This document shows positions 1 through 5,601 of a stretch of 7,306 nt of DNA, one piece after another. Made by a program: the position numbers and the translations under genes. The stretch comes from Rikenellaceae bacterium. GTDB lineage: Bacteria > Bacteroidota > Bacteroidia > Bacteroidales > UBA932. Position 1 is the first letter of the stretch, and each line of letters begins with the position of its first letter. The DNA lies in contig CAAFYX010000130.1 in NCBI GenBank assembly GCA_900767375.1, positions 1-7,306 on the forward strand, read 5' to 3'. The notes beneath the pieces are model-generated. The model worked only from the letters and a program-made list of their open reading frames with translations, was not told where the DNA came from and searched no databases.

Positions 1-339
1 GTCGTGGGGATCGAGCTGCCTATGCCAGTGCGCGAGGTTGTGGCGAATGAGAAGGTGGAGGCTGACAGGGGTTTCGTCGCGATTGAGCGCGGACCGATTG
101 TATATTGCTTCGAGGAAGCCAATAATGGAAAGATTCTCGAGCCTCATCCTGATGGATCCAGACTTGGCGCCAATGCGGCCGAGATCCTTATCGGCAAGAC
201 TGGACCTTTCAAGCCTGCCTTTGACCCGGACCTCCTTGGTGGAGTCGTGACGCTTTCCGACGGCCGGCTTACCGCTGTCCCTTATTGTGTGTGGAACAAC
301 AGGGGAGACGGCCAGATGACAGTCTGGCTTAACCGTTAA
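1..339 (+). CDS. C-terminal end of a GH127/GH146-type beta-L-arabinofuranosidase (5' partial)
   Basis: The reading frame is open from base 1 to a TAA at 337-339, so only the last 112 codons of a larger gene are present. The segment carries the C-terminal beta-sandwich signatures of the DUF1680 family: RGPIVYCFEE near the middle, and an ending of the form AVPYCVWNNRGDG followed by MTVWL. Known members (GH127 and the related GH146) remove beta-L-arabinofuranose from arabinan, pectic or hydroxyproline-linked glycans. The catalytic barrel, with its zinc-ligand cysteines and glutamates, lies outside the window, so activity and signal peptide cannot be judged, nor can GH127 be separated from GH146. 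The gene converges on a GH3 glycosidase gene, which fits a plant-polysaccharide utilisation region. Family assignment is confident; the exact substrate is inferred. Confidence 0.85.
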   Translation, partial: VVGIELPMPVREVVANEKVEADRGFVAIERGPIVYCFEEANNGKILEPHPDGSRLGANAAEILIGKTGPFKPAFDPDLLGGVVTLSDGRLTAVPYCVWNNRGDGQMTVWLNR

Positions 340-411
340 GTCCCTTTTGTCCGAAGACGGGCCATCAAACCAGCACACGTTGCCGTTTCTTCAGGAATCC
401 CTCCTCCACGG

Positions 412-446
412 CAAGAAAAAAGCGGAGCCCCGAAACGGAGCTCCGC
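412..446 (-). terminator. Intrinsic terminator of the GH3 gene
   Basis: On the minus strand, 20 bp beyond the GH3 stop codon, an 11-bp stem (GCGGAGCTCCG pairing with CGGGGCTCCGC, one G:T wobble) closes on a TTT loop at 422-446. It is followed directly by six Ts (416-421) and then CTT. This is a textbook rho-independent terminator for leftward transcription. Read rightward, the same hairpin is followed only by a weak T-rich stretch (AGATTCTGATTT), so it should stop the GH127 transcript less well. Confidence 0.9.
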
Positions 447-465
447 AGATTCTGATTTCCGGATG

Positions 466-2982
466 CTATTCCACCGTGAACTCGGGCATTCCCTCCGGAT
501 GGACGAAGCAGGACATGCTTTCACTCCAGTAGCGCAGATCGCTCTTGCGAACTGGTATATGTACCTCCACGGTCTTGCCTTTGGGTACGAATACCCTCTG
601 GAATCCCTTGAGTTCCCTGATAGGAGCCTTGCCCTCATATTCGGGGAGACGTGCGAACACCTTCACTACCTGGTCGCCGTCGCGACGTCCGGTGTTCCTG
701 ACCTTCAGCGTCACGTCATAGGTCTCGCCGCAGTCCTTGACTTCCATATTGCTGTACTTGAAGCTTGTGTAGCTGAGTCCGTATCCGAAAGGATAGAGGA
801 CATCGCCCTCGAAATACTTGTAGGTACGCTTGGTGATATCGTAGTCATCAATGTCAGGGAGGCCGTCGGTGCTCTTGTAGAACGTAAGCGGCAGTTTGCC
901 TGAAGGGTTGCAATCCCCGAACAGGATGTCAGCGATGGCATTGCCTCCCTGCTCTCCGGGATACCAGGCAAGAAGGATTGCGGGCAGGTTCTCCTGCTCC
1001 CAGACAATCGAGGTGGACGATCCGACCTCAAGTACGAGAATCACATTCTTGTTTGCAGCATAAAGCTCCTTGAGGAATCTGGCCTGATCTTCCGGAAGGT
1101 CGAGACTCTTCCTGTCCTGGCCCTCGCGCTCGATGCTTGTGTCTATTCCCATTACGGCGATCACGACATCGCTTTCCTTGATGTTGCGTTCCATTTCCTT
1201 GCCGTAGGTGTTGAACGAGCTGTCCTCGAATACCTGAGGAACCAGCCATTCAAGCTTTGCAATGCAGTCCTCGCCGCCGTCGAAGTACTCGACTTTGATT
1301 TCATGCTCGGTTCCGGCTTTGAAAGTTGCCTTCGCTTCGAATATGGTGGCGCCGTGAGAGGTCCAGTCGTCGATGACGAGTTCCCCGTCGATATAGAGGC
1401 GGCAGCCGTCGTCCGAAGTCAGAAGGAAAATATACTCACCAGTGGAAGGAGCCGTCACTGTGCCCGTCCAGCGGGCTGACATGGGTGCTTCGGCCGGGAG
1501 GAACGGGTCGGGCGGGAGGTTCACAGGGTCATAAAGGACATATTTCTCTGTGCGGACTGAGGCGGTTCCGCCCAGTTTGTCACCGTTGAAATATTCGGCC
1601 TTGAATCCGTTCTCAGGCGTTACCAGTGTGAACTGGTCGGCGATGTTGAACCAGGGCGCGGTATATACCTTGGTGCCTGGAGCAAGCTTTGACAGAATGC
1701 CCTTGAGAGGAGAGACGGGAGCATTCTTGGGCTTTCCGCTGTAATCGCCGAAAATGCACTTGTCGGCACCAAAGCCTACGACTGATACCTTTTTTATCTT
1801 CTTCCTGTCAAGGGGAAGGATTCCGTTGTTCTTGAGCAGCACCATTGACTCTTGGGCCATCTGGAGGGCGAGGTTCTGATGCTTCTCGCAGCCGATGACG
1901 TCAGGTGATATGCTCTTGTATGGATTCCTGTCGGATGAGTCGAAGAGGCCAAGTTTCATCCTGGCCGTCAGTACGCGGCCGGCTGCCCTGTCAAGGTCCT
2001 CGTCGCTTACCATGCCCATCCTGTATGCCTGCTTGAGGGGGAAATCGAATACGCCATTGCCGCATTCGAGATCAAGGCCGGCCTTGATGCTGAGAGTTGC
2101 GGCGGTTTCGAGACGGGATACGAAATGGTGCTCGTCAGCGATGTTGTAGACACCGCCGCAGTCTGAAACCACGTATCCGTCGAATCCCCAGTCGTTCCTG
2201 AGGACGTTGGTGAGGAGCCAGGGGTTGCAGCTTGAAGGGATGCCGTTTATTGCATTGTATGAAGCCATTATGGACTGGGCGTGGCCATCCTTGATGCAGG
2301 CCTCGTATGGAGCCAGATAATATTCCCTGAGATCCTTTTCGCTGATATCGGCATTCGCGCTCATTCGGCCGTTCTCCTTGTTGTTGGCGGCGAAGTGCTT
2401 GGGCGTAGAGACAACTTTTAGATATCTGGGGTCGTCGCCCTGCAGACCTGTCACGAACGCGGTGCCCATGCGGCCTGTCAGGTACGGGTCCTCACCGTAG
2501 GTCTCGGGGGAGCGTCCCCAGCGGGGATCGCGGGCAAGATTGACGGTAGGAGACCAGAAAGTAAGCACGTCAGAGGACGTCTCTGTCTGTTTGCGGCCCT
2601 GGTCAAGCTCGTTCCAGCGGGCGCGGGCTTCATCGGAAATGGCGGTAGCGATGGTGTGCAGGAGGTCCGAATCCCATGAGGCGGCCAATGCTATGGCCTG
2701 AGGGAATACCGTGAATGTACCGGGGCGGACAATACCATGCAGTGCCTCGTTGCCGTGATAGTACTTGTCGATGCCCAGACGCTCATTGGCCGGTGAGGTT
2801 GCCCTCAGCAGGTCTATCTTCTCGTCGGGGGTCATGCGCGAAAGCAGGTCTTTTACGCGTGACTCTATCGGAGCGTCCTCGTCAAGATAAACGGGTTTGC
2901 TTCCGGTCTGCTGTCCGTGTGCATTCACAGACATGGCTGCCGCTGCTACAGCTGCAGCAAGGAAAAACAGGATTTTCTTCAT
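466..2982 (-). CDS. Exported family 3 glycoside hydrolase with PA14 insertion (probable beta-xylosidase or beta-glucosidase)
   Basis: This 838-residue enzyme should release single sugars from the non-reducing ends of beta-linked oligosaccharides by a retaining mechanism. Residues 1 to about 22 form a type I signal peptide (MKKILFF, then an alanine-rich core) with no lipobox cysteine, so a periplasmic location is likely. The GH3 barrel follows: NEALHG (78-83), RDPRWGR (151-157), K195-H196, and the nucleophile D274 in VVSDCGG. The GH3-C sandwich starts near 375 and is interrupted by a PA14 domain (about 459-579, from GFKAEYF to KLEW). It resumes with IEREGQDR (617-624), whose glutamate E618 is the likely acid/base. 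A fibronectin-III-like domain ends the protein (about 745-838). The frame stays open 59 codons upstream, but ATG 2982 is preferred because it begins the signal peptide and lies downstream of a good promoter. NEALHG favours beta-xylosidase, but the sugar specificity is inferred. Confidence 0.93.
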   Translation of the reverse strand: MKKILFFLAAAVAAAAMSVNAHGQQTGSKPVYLDEDAPIESRVKDLLSRMTPDEKIDLLRATSPANERLGIDKYYHGNEALHGIVRPGTFTVFPQAIALAASWDSDLLHTIATAISDEARARWNELDQGRKQTETSSDVLTFWSPTVNLARDPRWGRSPETYGEDPYLTGRMGTAFVTGLQGDDPRYLKVVSTPKHFAANNKENGRMSANADISEKDLREYYLAPYEACIKDGHAQSIMASYNAINGIPSSCNPWLLTNVLRNDWGFDGYVVSDCGGVYNIADEHHFVSRLETAATLSIKAGLDLECGNGVFDFPLKQAYRMGMVSDEDLDRAAGRVLTARMKLGLFDSSDRNPYKSISPDVIGCEKHQNLALQMAQESMVLLKNNGILPLDRKKIKKVSVVGFGADKCIFGDYSGKPKNAPVSPLKGILSKLAPGTKVYTAPWFNIADQFTLVTPENGFKAEYFNGDKLGGTASVRTEKYVLYDPVNLPPDPFLPAEAPMSARWTGTVTAPSTGEYIFLLTSDDGCRLYIDGELVIDDWTSHGATIFEAKATFKAGTEHEIKVEYFDGGEDCIAKLEWLVPQVFEDSSFNTYGKEMERNIKESDVVIAVMGIDTSIEREGQDRKSLDLPEDQARFLKELYAANKNVILVLEVGSSTSIVWEQENLPAILLAWYPGEQGGNAIADILFGDCNPSGKLPLTFYKSTDGLPDIDDYDITKRTYKYFEGDVLYPFGYGLSYTSFKYSNMEVKDCGETYDVTLKVRNTGRRDGDQVVKVFARLPEYEGKAPIRELKGFQRVFVPKGKTVEVHIPVRKSDLRYWSESMSCFVHPEGMPEFTVE
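1246..1608 (-). other. PA14 domain inside the GH3 C-terminal domain
   Basis: Residues 459-579 of the GH3 protein match the PA14 fold: an opening GFKAEYFNG, a central ARWTG, then GEYIFLLTSDDGCRLYIDG and a closing IAKLEW. In characterised GH3 enzymes, a PA14 domain inserted at this place overhangs the active site and limits the length of substrate that can enter. The insertion keeps the GH3-C fold intact on both sides, so this is a normal domain architecture and not a broken gene. Confidence 0.85.
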
Positions 2983-3011
2983 TTTACGTGGTTTCCATGA
3001 GTTTGGGAAGC

Positions 3012-3042
3012 CAAAGTTAGGCATTATTTCGCAAGATTCAAT
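3012..3042 (-). promoter_or_regulatory. Promoter of the GH3 gene (Bacteroidota type)
   Basis: Read on the minus strand, TAACTTTG (3019-3012) matches the Bacteroidota -7 consensus TAnnTTTG exactly. ATTG (3042-3039) lies 19 bp upstream in place of the -33 consensus TTTG, within the usual 19-21 bp spacing. The start of transcription would fall near 3005-3007, giving a leader of about 24 nt before ATG 2982. The leader has no Shine-Dalgarno sequence and is A-rich next to the start codon, as is common in this phylum. Confidence 0.7.
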
Positions 3043-3048
3043 GACTGA

Positions 3049-3060
3049 CTGTCGCGACAG
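3049..3060. promoter_or_regulatory. Perfect 12-bp palindrome, possible shared operator
   Basis: CTGTCGCGACAG is fully self-complementary and sits 6 bp upstream of the GH3 -33 element and 26 bp upstream of the putative alr -7 box, inside the divergent intergenic region. The position would suit a regulator acting on one or both promoters. There is no T-tract, so it is not a terminator. No regulator gene is visible in the window and I do not recognise the motif; the operator role is inferred from position and symmetry only. Confidence 0.35.
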
Positions 3061-3086
3061 GGATGCCAAGCATTGAGAATAATGAT

Positions 3087-3094
3087 TATATTTG
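3087..3094 (+). promoter_or_regulatory. Putative -7 box for the alr gene set
   Basis: TATATTTG matches the Bacteroidota TAnnTTTG element exactly. The expected -33 site 19-21 bp upstream holds only GATG (3062-3065) at best, a poor match. The box ends 6 bp before ATG 3101, so the transcript would start nearly on the start codon and be almost leaderless. An alternative with a perfect TTTG (3002-3005) and a poor -7 (TATTTCGC at 3025-3032) lies further upstream. Confidence 0.4.
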
Positions 3095-3100
3095 TAAGCT

Positions 3101-4216
3101 ATGATGAAGGAGAATGATTTTTCCAGGCTGGAGCTGAATCTGAAGGCTCTCAGGAGCAATTACAGGTATTTCAGGGCACGGTTGCGCCAGAGCACCAGAC
3201 TGCTTGTCCTGGTGAAGGCCAACGCATACGGACACGGTGCCGTGGAGTTTGCATCGATGCTCCAGGCTCAGGGCGCTGATTATCTTGCGGTTGCACTTCC
3301 CATAGAGGGAGTGGAACTCCGCAGGAACGGCATATCCCTGCCCATTCTCGTTCTCACGGCGGGTACCGACTTCTTCCCGGAGATCATACAGTACAGGCTT
3401 GAGCCCGGAATGCCCAACCTTGAGACCCTCAAGGCTTTCTGCGATGTGCTTGCCGCAAGCGGCATCAGGAACTATCCTGTGCATATCAAGCTCGACACGG
3501 GCATGCACCGGCTTGGCTTCATGACTTCCGAGCTTGCCGCGCTCACCGAATTCCTCGCCTGCCACGATGAGGTGAAGGTCAAGTCGATCTACTCCCATCT
3601 TGCCGCATCCGAGGACCCGGAGGAGGATGAGTTCACGCTCGGCCAGATCAGCATGTTCGAGCGCAACGCCACCACGATCACGCAAAGCCTGGGCTACAGG
3701 CCCATGTGGCACATACTCAACTCTGCAGGTATAGAGCGCTTCCCCCAGTACCAGTTCGATATGGTGCGTCTGGGGATCGGCATCTATGGCATCAGCGCCC
3801 TTCCGGGCGTAAAGCTTGCACCTGTGGCCAGCCTTAAGGTTAAGATACTGCAGATCAAGCAGCTGAAGCCGGAGGACGGTACGATAGGCTACGGCCGCTG
3901 GGGCAAGGTAGCCCCTGCCGGCACCACCATCGCCACCATTCCCTGCGGATATGCCGACGGCCTTGACAGGCATCTTGGACGCGGCAACGCAAGCTTCAGT
4001 GTGGCAGGGCACAGGGCTCCCACAATAGGAAACATCTGCATGGACATGTGCATGATCGACGTCACAGGCATACCCTGCAAGGTGGGGGATACCGTGACCA
4101 TATTCGGGGATGATCCCGACATATGCGAGCTGGCGGAGATTCTGGGAACGATCCCTTATGAGATCCTCACCTCGGTTCCCCGCAGAATTGAACGTATTGT
4201 CACCAACAGGCAATAA
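3101..4216 (+). CDS. alr: Alanine racemase, stand-alone
   Basis: This pyridoxal-phosphate enzyme interconverts L- and D-alanine in the cytoplasm and supplies D-alanine for peptidoglycan. The 371-residue protein has the full family length. The PLP lysine is K39 in VKANAYGHG, the second catalytic base is Y264 in IGYGRWG, R223 in MVRLGIGIYG matches the arginine that contacts the PLP ring nitrogen, and GYADG and NICMDM complete the active-site set. VHIKLDTGMHRLGF and the HILNSAGIERFP region resemble the racemase half of the MurF-Alr fusion of Bacteroides. Here a TAA at 3095-3097, in frame, lies just before the start and rules out an upstream fused domain. ATG 3101 or the adjacent ATG 3104 may be used; the conserved fold starts at residue 7 either way. 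No Shine-Dalgarno sequence is present. It is first in a gene set with the peptidase 8 bp downstream. Confidence 0.95.
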   Translation: MMKENDFSRLELNLKALRSNYRYFRARLRQSTRLLVLVKANAYGHGAVEFASMLQAQGADYLAVALPIEGVELRRNGISLPILVLTAGTDFFPEIIQYRLEPGMPNLETLKAFCDVLAASGIRNYPVHIKLDTGMHRLGFMTSELAALTEFLACHDEVKVKSIYSHLAASEDPEEDEFTLGQISMFERNATTITQSLGYRPMWHILNSAGIERFPQYQFDMVRLGIGIYGISALPGVKLAPVASLKVKILQIKQLKPEDGTIGYGRWGKVAPAGTTIATIPCGYADGLDRHLGRGNASFSVAGHRAPTIGNICMDMCMIDVTGIPCKVGDTVTIFGDDPDICELAEILGTIPYEILTSVPRRIERIVTNRQ

Positions 4217-4224
4217 TATCAGTT

Positions 4225-5592
4225 ATGAAGAAGACAGCAATATTGTTTGCCGTACTCGCAAGTATGAGTATGGCTGCTCAGACCAATGGCGGAATCACTC
4301 CTGAAATGCTCTCGGAGATTCAAAAGGGCTACGAGGGCAGTGCATCCGACAAGGCTATCCGCAATGCCATCAACACCACGGCCATCAATGTGCTCAGCGC
4401 AAATGCGGAGAACAGTGCGATGATCGACACGGAGTTCTCCGACCGCATACAGACCAAGGCCATCACCGACCAGAAGTCCAGCGGCCGCTGCTGGCTCTTC
4501 ACCGGTCTCAACGTGCTCCGCGCCGCCGCAATCGAGAAGTACAGTCTGGGCGACTTCCAGTTCTCGCAGAACTACTGCTTCTTCTGGGACCAGCTCGAGA
4601 AGGCCAATCTCTTCCTCCAGGCTGTCATCGATACCCGCGACAAGCCTTTCGATGACCGTGAGGTCGACTGGCTCTTCCAGAACCCCATCAGCGACGGCGG
4701 CACTTTCACCGGCGTTGCCAATCTGGTCACCAAATACGGTCTGGTGCCGGCATCCGCAATGCCTGAGACCTTCGTGTCCAACAGCACCTCGCAGATGTCC
4801 TCACATCTGAAGACCCTTCTCCGTCAGGACGGTCTCAAGCTCCGGCAGACCCCTGCGGGAGTGAAGCCGAAGGCCGTTCCCGGCTATCTCCAGCAGCAGA
4901 AGACCCGGATGCTCGCAGAGGTTTACCATGTGCTCTGCCTCTGCCTCGGGGTGCCTCCCACCGAATTCACCTGGAAAGAGAAGACATACACTCCGGTGGA
5001 GTTCTATAATGAGCTTCTCGGATACGACCTCGAGAACAACTACGTGATGCTCATGAACGATCCCACCCGCGAATACGGGAAGGTGTACGAGATCGAGTAT
5101 GACCGCCATGTGTATGACGGCGACAACTGGCTGTACGTGAACCTTCCTGTCGAGCGCATCAAGGAGATGGCGATCGCTTCCATAAAGGACGGCACCGCAA
5201 TGTACTTTTCATGTGACGTGGGCAAGTTCCTGAACAGGGAGAAAGGTGTGGCGGACCTTGCCAACTACGATTATGGCTCTCTGCTTGGCGTGAACTTCAC
5301 CATGGACAAGAAGCAGCGCGTGATGACCCATGCAAGCGGCTCGTCGCATGCGATGACCCTGGTTGCCGTGGACATCAGGGACGGAAAGAGCGTCAAATGG
5401 ATGGTCGAGAACAGCTGGGGCGCAAAGTCCGGATACAACGGCAACATCATCATGACTGACGAGTGGTTCGACGAGTACATGTTCCGCCTTGTTGTGGAGA
5501 AGCGTTTCGTGCCTGCCGATGTCATGCAGATGCTCCAGCAGACCCCTGTCAAACTTCCCGCCTGGGATCCCATGTTCCTCGGGGAGGAATAA
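4225..5592 (+). CDS. pepC: Exported C1B cysteine aminopeptidase (bleomycin hydrolase / PepC type)
   Basis: This papain-like peptidase of the bleomycin hydrolase family probably removes amino acids from peptide N-termini. The 455 residues are the usual family length plus a signal peptide (about residues 1-18, MKKTAILFAVLASMSMAA, no lipobox). All catalytic residues are visible: Q83 in TDQKSSGRCWLF (oxyanion hole), nucleophile C89, H375 in GSSHAMTL, and N396 in VENSWG. A further histidine, H369 in MTHAS, lies six residues earlier. The C-terminus has PAWDPM, as in Bacteroides homologues; in this family the C-terminal arm reaches the active site and sets exopeptidase character. Classical members are cytosolic hexamers, so the export signal is notable, although Bacteroides homologues as I recall them also have one. 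The start lies 8 bp after the alr stop, which implies co-transcription. Substrate and physiological role are unknown. Confidence 0.93.
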   Translation: MKKTAILFAVLASMSMAAQTNGGITPEMLSEIQKGYEGSASDKAIRNAINTTAINVLSANAENSAMIDTEFSDRIQTKAITDQKSSGRCWLFTGLNVLRAAAIEKYSLGDFQFSQNYCFFWDQLEKANLFLQAVIDTRDKPFDDREVDWLFQNPISDGGTFTGVANLVTKYGLVPASAMPETFVSNSTSQMSSHLKTLLRQDGLKLRQTPAGVKPKAVPGYLQQQKTRMLAEVYHVLCLCLGVPPTEFTWKEKTYTPVEFYNELLGYDLENNYVMLMNDPTREYGKVYEIEYDRHVYDGDNWLYVNLPVERIKEMAIASIKDGTAMYFSCDVGKFLNREKGVADLANYDYGSLLGVNFTMDKKQRVMTHASGSSHAMTLVAVDIRDGKSVKWMVENSWGAKSGYNGNIIMTDEWFDEYMFRLVVEKRFVPADVMQMLQQTPVKLPAWDPMFLGEE

Positions 5593-5601
5593 GAGCGAGA
5601 G

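Noticed and set aside
380..414. Inverted repeat TTGCCGT...ACGGCAA with a 21-nt loop as a terminator for the GH127 gene
   Set aside because: The arms are short, the loop is long, and what follows on the plus strand is A-rich rather than T-rich, so it is not a credible rightward terminator.
340..903. Small plus-strand open frames starting at 347 and 463 after the GH127 stop
   Set aside because: The first covers the convergent intergenic region, the GH3 terminator and the GH3 3' end, and the second lies antisense to the GH3 gene. Neither has a recognisable domain or a convincing ribosome-binding context.
2983..3159. N-terminal extension of the GH3 protein by 59 residues
   Set aside because: The extension would place residues before a clear signal peptide, would overlap the alr start, and starts upstream of the likely promoter at 3012-3042. 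ATG 2982 explains the data better.
3086..4213. A 375-codon open frame on the minus strand covering almost all of alr
   Set aside because: The plus-strand frame encodes a complete alanine racemase with all catalytic residues. The antisense translation shows no family resemblance, is rich in His, Gly and Ala as expected from G/C-rich third codon positions, and has no promoter at its start.
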